This document shows, one piece after another, positions 24,078 to 35,136 of a stretch of 64,000 nucleotides of DNA (position 1 is its first letter; each line of letters begins with the position of its first letter). The notes beneath the pieces were generated by a model. The model did not search any database, was not told the DNA's origin, and was given only the letters and a program-made list of their open reading frames with translations. A program made the translations under genes and the position numbers. The DNA is from Pedobacter steynii (GTDB taxonomy: Bacteria > Bacteroidota > Bacteroidia > Sphingobacteriales > Sphingobacteriaceae): contig NZ_FNGY01000015.1 in the NCBI RefSeq assembly GCF_900103665.1, forward strand, positions 62,001 through 126,000, in the 5' to 3' direction.

Positions 24078-27000
24078 ATGAAAAAAAATATACTTTATAA
24101 AGGTGTAATCACCTGTTTGTTGCTTATTTTTCTCAGTTTTCAGTTAAGTGCTCAGTCTGTAACCAATTATACTTTTGCAGGTACAACCGGAACGTTTACG
24201 GCGCTAAGTACGCCAAACGCAACTACCTGGACAGGCTCTACAGATGATGGGGTTTCTGCACTGATTCCTATAGGATTTGATTTCTGGTATATGGGCACCC
24301 GGTATACCAACGTTTCCGCCAGTACCAACGGCTGGATTGCAATGGGGAGTGTTCCTACAGATTTCGTATACACGAACAGTCTTGCTACGGGAGGTTCGCC
24401 CAGACCGGTAATTGCACCTTTGTGGGATGACCTTGACATCGTTTCCACAGCCAATGTGACCTACAAAACCTCCGGAACAGCGGGCTCCAGGATTTTTACG
24501 GTGCAATACCTCAATGTGAAATGGAATTACCTTGCCTTAGGTGCGGTATGTTCCTTTCAGGTCAACTTTTATGAAAGCAGTGGTAAAATAGAATATGTTT
24601 ACCGGTCGGACCTGACGATCGCGCTTTCTCCTTCTGCATCCATAGGTCTGACGGCCACGGCAACCGGTTCGGGCAACTACCTGTCGGTAAATAATGCCGG
24701 AACAAGTACCAGTTCTACTTCAGAAGCCAGTATCACAACAAAAAGAGTCAGCGGAAGGACCTATACCTTTACGCCACCAATTCCTGTGGCACCGGGCAGT
24801 CTTAGCTTTTCGGCGATAGGAAACCTGACCATGACCCTGAACTGGACTGACCTTTCCACAAACGAGCGGGGATTTGTCATTTATCGCTCTGTAGACGGAA
24901 CCAATTATTCTTTTGTGACCCAGCTTGCCGCCGGGGCAACAAGTTCCGTCCAATCAGGATTAACTACAGGAACAACTTATTATTGGCGGGTCTATGCCAT
25001 CACTGAAGGAGGTTTGAGTACCGCTCTCAGTGGTACTCAGGCAACGAGCTGCAATGGACCTGTCATTTCTCAAATGCCTTCAGGCCTGCTTTCCTATTAT
25101 AAGTTTGAAGGAAATGCAAACGATGCTGCCGCAAATAATGCAGGTGCATTTCAGGGGGGAACCCCGACACAGACATCAGATCGCTACGGAATTACCAATA
25201 AAGCATATACCTTCAACGGAACAAGCAATTACATTTCCACAACCAATGCTTATGTGAGTCCGAATACTTTCAGTACCTCGGTCTGGTTTAAAACCAGTAC
25301 CACTGTGGGAGGGGTGTTGACGGGCTTTTCTACGCTCCAGACGGGTACCGGGGGCAGCCGGGACCGGGTGGTTTATATGACGGCTACCGGAGTGCTTTAT
25401 TTCGGAGTGGCACCGGGCTCGGTGAAAAAATATGTCAGTACTGTTGCCTCCTATAATGATGGCAACTGGCACATGGCAACGGCTACGCTGGGTGCAAGCG
25501 GAATGAAATTATATGTGGATGCCACACTCGTGGCCAGTGATGCCACGGTAATCTCCGGAGAAACGAGTACAGGGTATTGGAGAATTGGCCATAATGATAT
25601 TGCCACCTGGCCATCAGATCCTGCCAGCGACTTTTTCCAGGGAACACTGGACGATGCGGTGATCTATCAAAGGGAACTAAGCGCCGCCGAAATAGGAGTG
25701 TTGTATAATTCGGCGGATGGTGCCGGCAGCAATGCTCCGGTATGTGCCGGATCTTCGTTAAACCTGACCGCAACTACGGTTTCCGGAGCCACTTATGCCT
25801 GGACGGGTCCTAATGGTTTCAGTTCTTCTTTACAAAATCCGAGCATTAGCTATACCGCGGCTTATGCCGGTACGTATACCTTACAGGTCACGATACCAGG
25901 TTGTGTTACACCTTCAGTAGCTTATGTAATTGTGACTTCTACAAGTACTTCCGGACAATGGACGGGAAATGTAAGTACCGATTGGGCAACCGCCGGAAAC
26001 TGGTGTAATGGGGTGATCCCAACTTCAACTACCGATGTAATCATTACCTCAGGAGCCACAAGGATGCCAAATATCAGCACGAGTGTGAGCAGCCGGAGCC
26101 TGACGATTAACAGTGGTGCAACAGTAACGCTTGCCGGAGCCGGAACTTTAAATATTGCAGGAACACTGACCAATAACGGAACATTTACCAATACCGGAAC
26201 AGTTAATTTTAACGGTACAAGCGGGCAGCAGACCTTCTCGGGATTAAGCTCATTTTATAATTTAACGCTAAACAACAGTGCAGGCCTGCTCTTGCCTGCA
26301 GCCATTACGATCAATAACAACCTGACCATCTCGGCGGGAACACTGAATGCCAATAATTTTAACCTGACCGTTACGGGCAACTGGATCAACAATGTGAGCA
26401 GTACCGCATTTACAGCAGGAACAGGAACGGTGACTTTTAACAGCAGCAGTGCCCAGAGCATTGGCGGAACAGCAAGCACTACGTTCAATGATTTAAATAT
26501 CCTCAATACAGGAAATACGGTCAGCCTGGGCATCAACGAAATCATCTCCGGAAACCTCTCTGTAACGACGGGCACTTTAGACCTTGGCGCTTTTACGGCC
26601 AACCGCGCTACTGCAGGCGGAATTCTTACGGTGTCCAATAATGCCACCCTGAAGATCGGTGGGACGAATACTTATCCGACAAATTACAGCACGAACACAC
26701 TGGTGCTGGCAAGTACGGTAGAATATTCAGGAACCAGTCAGACGATAGGGAATCAAAGCTATGGAAACTTAAAACTGAGCAGTTCCTCCGGAGCGGCGGT
26801 TAAAACATTTCCGGCAACAGCAATGACGATACTGGGAAATCTGAGTAGTATTCAGGGTGCCGGAACCTCAGTTAGTTTTACGGCAGCTGCAACGCTGACT
26901 GTAAATGGAAATGTTTCCATTGGTGCTGCCACAACCTTTAATGGTGGGAGTTTTACCCAGAATGTCGGGGGAAACTGGGCAAATGCAGGCATCTTTAACG

Positions 27001-30000
27001 GAAATACCGGAACGGTTGTTTTTACCGGGGCGGGAACTACCGTAAGTGGTGCAGGTACGCAAAACTTTAATAACCTCAGCATTGCGGCGGCGATGGTTGC
27101 CTTTTCTGCGGAAGGCTTGAGCTTAACGGGAAATTTAGCGACTACCGGAGCAGGATCTTTTACACAGGCTTCAGGGGGAACTTTAACCATGAGCGGAACC
27201 GGTACAACGATTAGCGGAACCGACATCTCACCAGACAACCTGAGCATTACAGGGACGGTAACTACCACTTCATCTATGATCATTACCGGAAACCTTACCG
27301 TGGCTGGCAGCTTGATTGCGAGTGCCGGAACGATCACCATGAGCGGGACAACCAAGACAATTTCGGGAGCGGGAACCAAAACTTTTTACCTGATGTCGGT
27401 AACCGGAACGGTCAGTACGGCGGTTAGTTTTAACATCTCCTCCGGACTTAGTGTGTATGGAAGCCTGACGGCATCGGCCGGAACAGCAACCTTTACCGGA
27501 ACGTCCACACTGAGCGGAACCGCAAACTTATTCAATACTACGATTAATGGCACCTCATTACAGTTGTCGGCAAATGCTGTCCTCGGTGTAGCGGGAGCAC
27601 TGACGTTAACTGCAGGAACCTTAAACGTAAGTTCTGCGCCCAATACGGTCAATTTTAACGGATCGGGTGCGCAGAGCATTAATGCGATTACTTATAGCAA
27701 CCTGAGCTTTTCTACCGGGGGAAATAAAACCGCAGCTGGCGCAGTGACGGTGAATAACGACATCACGATTGGTACAGGAACAACTTTTATCTCGGGAACC
27801 TTTACCCATTCTGTGTATAACAACTGGGTCAATAATGGCAGCTTCACTGCCGGATCGGGCACGGTGCAGCTTGTGGGAACGCAGAATGCGACCATCAGCG
27901 GCGCAACGACATTTAATATACTGACCATCAACAATTCCGCGTCGACAGTAACCATTACCTTATTGAGTAATGTTTCTGTTGCCACGCTGAACATGACCCT
28001 GGGAACACTACTCACCGGCGCAAATACGGTTACCATTACGACCACCAGAACGGGGAATGGAATTATCATGGGTACGATTACCAGAAACCACTCTTTTGCT
28101 GCACTAACCGCTTATGCTTTTGAAGGACCCAACAACCTGGTTACTTTTACACTTCCACTTGGTGTAAACAGTGTCACAGTCGTGGTGGCTTCTGCTCCTG
28201 CAAGTGATTTCCCTTTTGGCAGCTCGATCAGCAGGTTATATACAGTCACCGTTCCCTCCGGCACTTATGTAGGGGCAACGATGCGCTTCCATTATGAAGA
28301 TGCTGAGCTGAACGGGAACAGTGAATCTGCTATGACCATTTGGCATTATAATGGCAGCTCCTGGAGTTCCAGCGGAAAGAGTGGCAATAGCACAACGAAT
28401 AATTATGTAGAACAGACGCTGATATTAGACATCACGAACAGATGGACACTCTCTGCGACTACAAATGTGGTGCAGTGGAATGGAAGTGTCAGTTCCGACT
28501 GGAATACGGTGGCCAACTGGACGGTTACCCAGGGCTCGGCATCAAGACCTCCGGCAGCAACGGATGTGGTTAATCTTGGGACGGTTACCTTTACAAATCA
28601 GCCTATAATCAATACTGCTGTTACGGTGAAAAACATCAACTTTGGCAGTGCCAAGGCGGTAACACTCTCTATGGCCTCAGGCGGATCGCTGAGTTCCGGC
28701 GACATCAGGGGCACCTGGTCTGCAAATGCAACGCATACCATTGACGCCGCAAGTCAGGCGATCACGGTAAACGGTGATTTAATCCTGAGTGATGGAACAA
28801 CCGGGCATGCCATTAACCTGAGTATCGGATCAGGAAGTATCAGTGTCGGACATGATTTAACGGAAAGTGGGGGAGCCAACATTACCTTCAGCGCTGCAGG
28901 AAACCTGAGTGTTGGCGGGGATTTTAATTATTTGAGCGGTGTCTTTACGCCCGGAACAGGAACGGTTACTTATTCGGGTACAACAAACCAGGCTTTGGGT
29001 ATTGTAAACTACAACCACCTCACGATCAATAATACGGGAGCAGCCATCATAGCCGGGAGTCCGCTTACGGTAAATGGAAATTTAACAGTAAGCAGTGGTG
29101 AATTTGACAACAATGCGGTCATGACCATTCTCGGAAATGTAAGTATCGCCGCTTCTGCAACACTTCAGAACAACAGCACCTTAATGATCGGTGGAAACTG
29201 GACCAATGCCGGGACGTATAATTCCGCGACCTCCGGAACAAGTGTTATTTTTAACGGGACGGGAACACAGTCGATTTCGGCAAGTACCTTCAATAATCTG
29301 GAGATCAATAAACCTGTAGGCTCATTAGCGGTGCTCACCGGAGATGTAACGCTGAAGGGAAATCTAACCGGAACCTCAGGCACATTGGATATTAAATCTT
29401 TCTTCTTTAACAGGGACGTAGTTGGAGGTACAGCCAACATTGCCGATGCAGGAACACTGATTATAGGAGCAGACAATGCGCCTAATAAATTTGCGAATTA
29501 TATTCTGGGAACGAATAGTACCGTTGTATTTAACGGCCTGAGTACCCAGCACCTCTTACTGCCGGGACTGGTATACGGGAACATCACTTTTAGCAATGCA
29601 GGGCTTAAATCTTTGCTGACGCCGGTTTCGATAAAAGGAACATTAACGATAGACAACGGAGCGACATTCGACGGGGGGGCAAACACCATTACCTTAAATG
29701 GAAACTGGCTCAATAACGGAACATTTACGCCATCTACAAGCACGGTCATTTTTACCGGAACCACTAAAAACATTACCGGCAATACGACCTTCAACAAGGT
29801 CACCGTTCCGGGAAGTTACACGATTATTAACGATGTCATTTTCAATGGATTACTGAACATCACCAGTACAGGAAGTTTAAGTGGCGGATCAACGATCTAT
29901 ACGACCATGAACGGGGATCTGATCAATAGCGGGACCTTATATACCTTAGGCACGACCACCTTTACCGGAAATGTGGTTCAGACCGTGAACCTGATCAATG

Positions 30001-33000
30001 CAGTGACCACGGTGGCGATGACGGTGAACTTTAACGGAACGGTCTCACCGGTATTAAATTCTACTTCTGTACCTCAGTTCGGCTTTTTGAACATCAACAA
30101 TACAGGAGGTGTATTCCCCAGCGTGGGATGGAATGTGCAGTTTACTTTTACAGTCGGAACAGGTGCTATTTTTGGCGGAGGAACACCTACACATAACTTC
30201 CTGGGCTCGGTAACGAACAATGGCACGATGTCAAGTGCCGGAACGCTTAATTTTATTCCTGCTACAGCAGCAACACTTAACCTGGGGACAACTTTTTCCA
30301 GCACAGGAACGGTGGCGTTTGGTGGAGCAGGAGCGGTAACTATGGCCGGAACTCCCGGAAGTATTAACAATGTATTGATTTCCAATACCAATGCGGCCGG
30401 GATTAGCCCTTCTTCCAACTGGACGCTAACCAATATGCTGACGGTCAATAGCGGCGCTATTTTGAACGCAGGTACAAGGTCTTATGGAATTGCCGGAAAT
30501 ATCGTCAACAATGGGACCATCAATGCGGGCTCCTCTACCTTTACCCTCAATGGAAGCAGTATTCAGGATGTTTATTCTCCTTCGGCATTTTATAAACTGA
30601 CCTTAAATAATAGTGGGGGAACGGTAAGCATCTCTTCAAATGTGACGGTAAATGATGCCCTGACCTTTACCCTTGGAAAAATACAAACGGGTTCATTTAT
30701 CGTTATCCAGCCTGCCTCAGGATCAGTTAGCGACGCCGCACAGGTAACGGGTTGGGTAAATGGAAACTATCGTAAAAACATAGCTATCGGCATAACAAAT
30801 AAGGTTTTTGAAATTGGAAACGCCTCGAATTACCTTCCGGTTACCCTGGCCTTTACCAATGTGAGTACTGCCGGGGACCTGACTGTAGCCACCAATGCCG
30901 GAGACCATCCGAGCATTGGAAACTCCATGATCAATGCGACAAAAAGTGTAAACCGGTACTGGACCATGAACAACAGCGGAATTGCCTTTACCTCTGTAAA
31001 TGTGACCTTTAATTACCTGGCAGCTGATGTGGATGGAGGAGCGAATACCAGCGCTTTTGTATTGGGAGGGTATAACAGTGGTTCCTGGGTATATCCCATG
31101 GTGGGCACGCTTACCGCAACAAGCCTGATGGCCTCTGGTTTAACCGCCTTTGGTGATTTCCAGATCGGAGAAATGACGATTTATATCAAAACATGGGATG
31201 GTGGGGCAGGAACCGCCAATTGGGGAGATGCCGCAAACTGGAATACCGATGGTGTACCTTCGGTTAACGATAATGTGGAGCTTACCGGGCCTTTCATCAT
31301 TAACATCAATGTAGCAGCGGTTACAAAAGATTTATTGCTGAGTGCTCCGGGGCTGGTGCTGACCACCACTGCAGGAAATACATTGTCGGTTTCGGGCAAT
31401 ATGACACTCGTCGACGGGACATTTAATACAGCCGCAGCCTTTCCAACAGTGACCGGGGTAATCGACGTATCCAGAGGTACGGTTGGCTTTACAGGAACAG
31501 GTTCTCAAACGATTCCTGCCTATAATTATTACAACCTGAGCAGCAGCGGAACAGGAGCAAGGGTATTGGCAGGAACGGGAACTATTGGCATCGCCAATAC
31601 CTTTAGCCCGGGAAGCAATGCCTATACCGTCACCGGAAGTACGGTCGATTACAATGGTCCTGCCGCGCAAACAGTGGCCGCCTCTGTTTACAACCACCTG
31701 AACCTGAGTAACGGAGGTTTAAAATCCTTCTCATCCGGCATTACCGGCATCGCCGGGGTGCTAACGGTTGCGCTACCCGCTACAGCGGATGCGGTTGCAA
31801 ATTCGGGGACGATCAGCTATAACGGCACTGCGGCCCAGACGGTACGCTCCATGAATTATTACAATCTGGACGGGGCAAATTCGGCCGGTCTGACCTTACT
31901 GGATGCCAACCTGAGCAATAACCTGACGGTGAGTAGTGGAACAATGAGCATCGGCAACAGCAGTACAGTACAGAAAATTATTGTAAATGGAAACCTGAGC
32001 GTTTCCAGCGGGGCAACGTTAGCGGTTTCGACGGCCTCCGATGCCACACATTTACTAACACTGGGCGGAAATGTAGTCAATAGCGGAACCTTTAACCTGC
32101 GCCCGGATGCAAATAGCCTTTGTAATGTGATTTTTAATAAGGATGGTAATCAAACGATTTCCGGAGCTGGCGTAACGACCTCTTTCAATACCATCACAAC
32201 AAATCTTGGATCAGTAAACACCAATTATGTGGCGGTAACGGCCTCCGGATTTTCTGCGCCTAATGGTTTTCTGACCCTAAACAATGGGTCATTTAACCTG
32301 AATAATGCCGCATTAACCATTACTCCATTCCTGGCAGACATCACGGATGGCAATTATTTGATTCCTGCTGCTGCCGGACTATGGGTAAATGCCGGAACCA
32401 TCAATTCTGCGGATATGAACTGGACGATTGCAGGATTGATTAAGGTAACAGGCGGAACAATGAATATCGGAACACTGGCCAATAACCAGGCAATTCCTTT
32501 GGATGGGGCACATTTTACAGTGACTGCCGGGAACCTTAATTTTGCATCGTCGGTTGGTCATCCTGCCGCTGCATGGCAGTATGAAATGCAGGGAGGGCAG
32601 ACTACGATAAATACAACAGGAAGTACCACAGCAGGGCTTTCGCCTTTCCATATGGATGCCGCAGGCGCGGCCTTTAGTATGTCGGCCGGAACTTTACTGA
32701 TCCAGAATTCCGGAGGTAGTGGTGGTCAAAATCTGGCCTATAATAACCAGAGTACAACCGGAACAGGTTTTACCGGAGGAACCCTGCAGTTGGGAAATGG
32801 ATCAACAGCTGCGGCAACAACGATGAACATCAGTGCCCTGAATCCCGTTTATAATTTAACGATAGGAAGCAGTAATGTAACTGTTCCCCTGCAATCTTCA
32901 ACACTTACGGTGTCCAACAATGTGACCGTTACTGCAGGAACTTTAAACGTAAATACAGGGACTTTAAAAATAGGTGGAAATATCAGCAATAGCGGAAGTT

Positions 33001-34604
33001 TTATCGCGAGTAGCGGAATGATTGAAATGAATGGTTCAGCAGCCCAAAGTATTCCCGCTGCTGCTTTTACAGGAAACCTGATTAAGAACCTCAAGATCAA
33101 TAATGCTGCAGGAGTGAACCTCGGTGGAGCACTAAGCCTGACAGATATTCTGCTCGTCAGTAACGGACAGTTTAGCTCGGGAGGAAACCTGACTTTAGTT
33201 TCTTCGGCAACTCAAACGGCCCTGATCGATGGGACTGGCCTGGGCTCCGTATCGGGAAATATCACAATGGAACGACACCTCATCAGCGGTTTCGGCTATA
33301 AATATTTTAGTCCGCCTGTACAGAATGCCACGGTAAACAGTTTCGCTTCCACCGTAGACCTGAACGCGACTTTCCCGAATTTCTACAACTATATAGAGGA
33401 TAAAGTGAGCAGTGGTTTCACTTCCTATACCAATCCTGCAAATCCACTGTATCCTTTAGCGGGCTATGCGGCTGATTTTGGTGCGGCTATGGTTCAGAAA
33501 ACGGTAAGTATGACTGGCCTGGCGAACAACGGATCTCTTTCTGCAACCCTGTACAACCACAACCAGCTGTACACCAAAGGTTTTAATCTCGTAGGAAATC
33601 CTTATCCTTCACCCATCAATTGGGACGCTTCTTCGGGATTAACGAGGACAAATATCGACAATGCAATCTATTTCTTCAATTCAGGTACGGTTAGCCAATA
33701 CACTGGTGCTTACAGCACTTATATCAACGGAGTTTCCAGTGATGGGATTGCAGGGCCGGTGATTGCTTCGATGCAGGGCTTCTTCGTCCACGTGACAGAT
33801 GGCAGCTATCCGGTTACCGGAACGCTGGCCATGAACAACAATGTAAGGGTAAATGACCTTTCGCCTGTATTCCATAAATCTATGGCCCTGCGGATGGATG
33901 CCTCTTTAGCTGTGCCCCGCATGTTGCTGAGGTTGAGTGCCGGTTTCTCAGACCATAGCAATGCTGCGGATCCGATGGTACTCTATTCAAATTCAGGCGC
34001 AAGAAAAACATTTGATAAAGAGCGGGATGCCATTAAGCTGATGAACATAGATGAGCAGTTGCCGAACCTGTATGCGATTGGAAACGATGCTTCAAAATTA
34101 GTGATCAAAGCATTGGAAGGGGTGGACAGCACAACGGTTATCCCACTGGGGATAGAAACGCAGCGGGATGGAAATGTGATTTTTGATCTCCGGAACCTGG
34201 AAAACTGGCCTGCCGGACTAAACCTTTACCTAAAAGATGCTTTAACCGGCACCAATCACGACCTGCAGCGAAATCCGGTATATACGGTAAATCTTAAAAA
34301 AGGAGTGGTCGAAAACCGCTTCTCACTGCGTGTGGTTGCATCGAATGAGGTGACTGGAACCAATGGTGATGTTTATGCCATATTCGGCTCCAATGGTGCA
34401 TTGTTTTTAAGAATTAAACTGATGGATGAACTACCTGGTTATTTAATGATCAGTAACACTTTAGGTCAGGTCATCTCACGTAAAAAAATAGATGGAAACG
34501 GTGTCTATCAGCTGGATCAGCTGAACCCCAATATCGTTTACCTCGTTAGCTTTATAACTTCAAAAGGAACACATACGACGAAAGTGCAAATCACGGGAAA
34601 ATGA
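24078..34604 (+). CDS. Giant 3508-residue repeat surface protein, T9SS type A
   Basis: Signal peptide (ending LSAQS), an N-terminal beta domain, FnIII (about 238-325), LamG-like domain (about 332-540, YYKFEGNANDAAANNAGAF), an Ig/PKD-like segment (about 551-617), then roughly 2700 residues of short beta-helix-like repeats such as TLNISGTLTNNGTF and GTVNFNGSGAQSI. Three modules of type W.G..S.DW....NW occur near residues 632, 1467 and 2370. The last 80 residues form a T9SS type A sorting domain (YLMISNTLGQVISRKKIDG to HTTKVQITGK). The protein is therefore expected on the surface via SprA/PorV as a fibrous adhesin or matrix protein. Both DUF4402 genes, the chaperone and the usher-like gene flank it in one operon; the next gene overlaps its stop (ATGA). 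Confidence 0.85.
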   Translation: MKKNILYKGVITCLLLIFLSFQLSAQSVTNYTFAGTTGTFTALSTPNATTWTGSTDDGVSALIPIGFDFWYMGTRYTNVSASTNGWIAMGSVPTDFVYTNSLATGGSPRPVIAPLWDDLDIVSTANVTYKTSGTAGSRIFTVQYLNVKWNYLALGAVCSFQVNFYESSGKIEYVYRSDLTIALSPSASIGLTATATGSGNYLSVNNAGTSTSSTSEASITTKRVSGRTYTFTPPIPVAPGSLSFSAIGNLTMTLNWTDLSTNERGFVIYRSVDGTNYSFVTQLAAGATSSVQSGLTTGTTYYWRVYAITEGGLSTALSGTQATSCNGPVISQMPSGLLSYYKFEGNANDAAANNAGAFQGGTPTQTSDRYGITNKAYTFNGTSNYISTTNAYVSPNTFSTSVWFKTSTTVGGVLTGFSTLQTGTGGSRDRVVYMTATGVLYFGVAPGSVKKYVSTVASYNDGNWHMATATLGASGMKLYVDATLVASDATVISGETSTGYWRIGHNDIATWPSDPASDFFQGTLDDAVIYQRELSAAEIGVLYNSADGAGSNAPVCAGSSLNLTATTVSGATYAWTGPNGFSSSLQNPSISYTAAYAGTYTLQVTIPGCVTPSVAYVIVTSTSTSGQWTGNVSTDWATAGNWCNGVIPTSTTDVIITSGATRMPNISTSVSSRSLTINSGATVTLAGAGTLNIAGTLTNNGTFTNTGTVNFNGTSGQQTFSGLSSFYNLTLNNSAGLLLPAAITINNNLTISAGTLNANNFNLTVTGNWINNVSSTAFTAGTGTVTFNSSSAQSIGGTASTTFNDLNILNTGNTVSLGINEIISGNLSVTTGTLDLGAFTANRATAGGILTVSNNATLKIGGTNTYPTNYSTNTLVLASTVEYSGTSQTIGNQSYGNLKLSSSSGAAVKTFPATAMTILGNLSSIQGAGTSVSFTAAATLTVNGNVSIGAATTFNGGSFTQNVGGNWANAGIFNGNTGTVVFTGAGTTVSGAGTQNFNNLSIAAAMVAFSAEGLSLTGNLATTGAGSFTQASGGTLTMSGTGTTISGTDISPDNLSITGTVTTTSSMIITGNLTVAGSLIASAGTITMSGTTKTISGAGTKTFYLMSVTGTVSTAVSFNISSGLSVYGSLTASAGTATFTGTSTLSGTANLFNTTINGTSLQLSANAVLGVAGALTLTAGTLNVSSAPNTVNFNGSGAQSINAITYSNLSFSTGGNKTAAGAVTVNNDITIGTGTTFISGTFTHSVYNNWVNNGSFTAGSGTVQLVGTQNATISGATTFNILTINNSASTVTITLLSNVSVATLNMTLGTLLTGANTVTITTTRTGNGIIMGTITRNHSFAALTAYAFEGPNNLVTFTLPLGVNSVTVVVASAPASDFPFGSSISRLYTVTVPSGTYVGATMRFHYEDAELNGNSESAMTIWHYNGSSWSSSGKSGNSTTNNYVEQTLILDITNRWTLSATTNVVQWNGSVSSDWNTVANWTVTQGSASRPPAATDVVNLGTVTFTNQPIINTAVTVKNINFGSAKAVTLSMASGGSLSSGDIRGTWSANATHTIDAASQAITVNGDLILSDGTTGHAINLSIGSGSISVGHDLTESGGANITFSAAGNLSVGGDFNYLSGVFTPGTGTVTYSGTTNQALGIVNYNHLTINNTGAAIIAGSPLTVNGNLTVSSGEFDNNAVMTILGNVSIAASATLQNNSTLMIGGNWTNAGTYNSATSGTSVIFNGTGTQSISASTFNNLEINKPVGSLAVLTGDVTLKGNLTGTSGTLDIKSFFFNRDVVGGTANIADAGTLIIGADNAPNKFANYILGTNSTVVFNGLSTQHLLLPGLVYGNITFSNAGLKSLLTPVSIKGTLTIDNGATFDGGANTITLNGNWLNNGTFTPSTSTVIFTGTTKNITGNTTFNKVTVPGSYTIINDVIFNGLLNITSTGSLSGGSTIYTTMNGDLINSGTLYTLGTTTFTGNVVQTVNLINAVTTVAMTVNFNGTVSPVLNSTSVPQFGFLNINNTGGVFPSVGWNVQFTFTVGTGAIFGGGTPTHNFLGSVTNNGTMSSAGTLNFIPATAATLNLGTTFSSTGTVAFGGAGAVTMAGTPGSINNVLISNTNAAGISPSSNWTLTNMLTVNSGAILNAGTRSYGIAGNIVNNGTINAGSSTFTLNGSSIQDVYSPSAFYKLTLNNSGGTVSISSNVTVNDALTFTLGKIQTGSFIVIQPASGSVSDAAQVTGWVNGNYRKNIAIGITNKVFEIGNASNYLPVTLAFTNVSTAGDLTVATNAGDHPSIGNSMINATKSVNRYWTMNNSGIAFTSVNVTFNYLAADVDGGANTSAFVLGGYNSGSWVYPMVGTLTATSLMASGLTAFGDFQIGEMTIYIKTWDGGAGTANWGDAANWNTDGVPSVNDNVELTGPFIININVAAVTKDLLLSAPGLVLTTTAGNTLSVSGNMTLVDGTFNTAAAFPTVTGVIDVSRGTVGFTGTGSQTIPAYNYYNLSSSGTGARVLAGTGTIGIANTFSPGSNAYTVTGSTVDYNGPAAQTVAASVYNHLNLSNGGLKSFSSGITGIAGVLTVALPATADAVANSGTISYNGTAAQTVRSMNYYNLDGANSAGLTLLDANLSNNLTVSSGTMSIGNSSTVQKIIVNGNLSVSSGATLAVSTASDATHLLTLGGNVVNSGTFNLRPDANSLCNVIFNKDGNQTISGAGVTTSFNTITTNLGSVNTNYVAVTASGFSAPNGFLTLNNGSFNLNNAALTITPFLADITDGNYLIPAAAGLWVNAGTINSADMNWTIAGLIKVTGGTMNIGTLANNQAIPLDGAHFTVTAGNLNFASSVGHPAAAWQYEMQGGQTTINTTGSTTAGLSPFHMDAAGAAFSMSAGTLLIQNSGGSGGQNLAYNNQSTTGTGFTGGTLQLGNGSTAAATTMNISALNPVYNLTIGSSNVTVPLQSSTLTVSNNVTVTAGTLNVNTGTLKIGGNISNSGSFIASSGMIEMNGSAAQSIPAAAFTGNLIKNLKINNAAGVNLGGALSLTDILLVSNGQFSSGGNLTLVSSATQTALIDGTGLGSVSGNITMERHLISGFGYKYFSPPVQNATVNSFASTVDLNATFPNFYNYIEDKVSSGFTSYTNPANPLYPLAGYAADFGAAMVQKTVSMTGLANNGSLSATLYNHNQLYTKGFNLVGNPYPSPINWDASSGLTRTNIDNAIYFFNSGTVSQYTGAYSTYINGVSSDGIAGPVIASMQGFFVHVTDGSYPVTGTLAMNNNVRVNDLSPVFHKSMALRMDASLAVPRMLLRLSAGFSDHSNAADPMVLYSNSGARKTFDKERDAIKLMNIDEQLPNLYAIGNDASKLVIKALEGVDSTTVIPLGIETQRDGNVIFDLRNLENWPAGLNLYLKDALTGTNHDLQRNPVYTVNLKKGVVENRFSLRVVASNEVTGTNGDVYAIFGSNGALFLRIKLMDELPGYLMISNTLGQVISRKKIDGNGVYQLDQLNPNIVYLVSFITSKGTHTTKVQITGK

Positions 34605-35131
34605 GGAAGATGAAAAGAATTATATGCGGTATTGTTTTACCAGGCCTGTTATTGGCTGCCATGTCTTCAACTGCGCAGCGCAAGCTATTGGCATTGGGAC
34701 CTGAAAATCCACCCAGGCCGGTAGTGATCTATGTAAATCCAGCCCAGGGCTTACAGTTTGGCGCATTTTACCAGGGAGCGATGGGCGGAACAGTGATCAT
34801 TTATCCCAATGGAACAAGGTCCACTACAGGAAGTGTGATACAGACCAATCAGGGCGTATCTTTTTCCCCGGCAATCTTTGAGGTCGATGCAGAACCGGGT
34901 ACATTGGTGACCATCGTTAACGGTCCGGATGTGACGCTGAATGGAAGTAACGGCGGCACGATCAGCTTGCATATTGGTACTGCTGATCCCGCAAGCCCGT
35001 TTATTGCCACACAGACTTCTCCGGGCAGGACACAGATCCGCATCGGTGGGACCTTAACGCTGACCAGTCCTTTGGCCAATCCGCCTGGAAATTATAGTGG
35101 AACCTTTTCTGTGACCTTTATACAGCCCTAA
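34601..35131 (+). CDS. Second DUF4402 pilin-like protein
   Basis: A 176-residue exported protein (signal peptide ending SSTAQRK) with the DUF4402 pattern: VVIYVNPAQGLQFGAFYQGAMGG, then VDAEPGTLVTIV, TLNGSNGGTISLHIG and a last strand PPGNYSGTFSVTFIQP. It is richer in Pro and less Thr/Ser-rich than the first DUF4402 protein, fitting a minor or tip subunit, by inference. Start is ATG 34601, overlapping the TGA of the giant gene, or ATG 34610 (MKRIICG). The usher-like gene begins 5 bp after its stop. Confidence 0.75.
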   Translation: MRKMKRIICGIVLPGLLLAAMSSTAQRKLLALGPENPPRPVVIYVNPAQGLQFGAFYQGAMGGTVIIYPNGTRSTTGSVIQTNQGVSFSPAIFEVDAEPGTLVTIVNGPDVTLNGSNGGTISLHIGTADPASPFIATQTSPGRTQIRIGGTLTLTSPLANPPGNYSGTFSVTFIQP

Positions 35132-35136
35132 GTAGT

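Noticed and set aside
24167..33100. Many minus-strand open frames opposite the 3508-residue gene
   Set aside because: They arise from the biased codon use of Thr/Gly/Asn-rich repeats; the plus-strand frame has signal peptide, domains and sorting signal.
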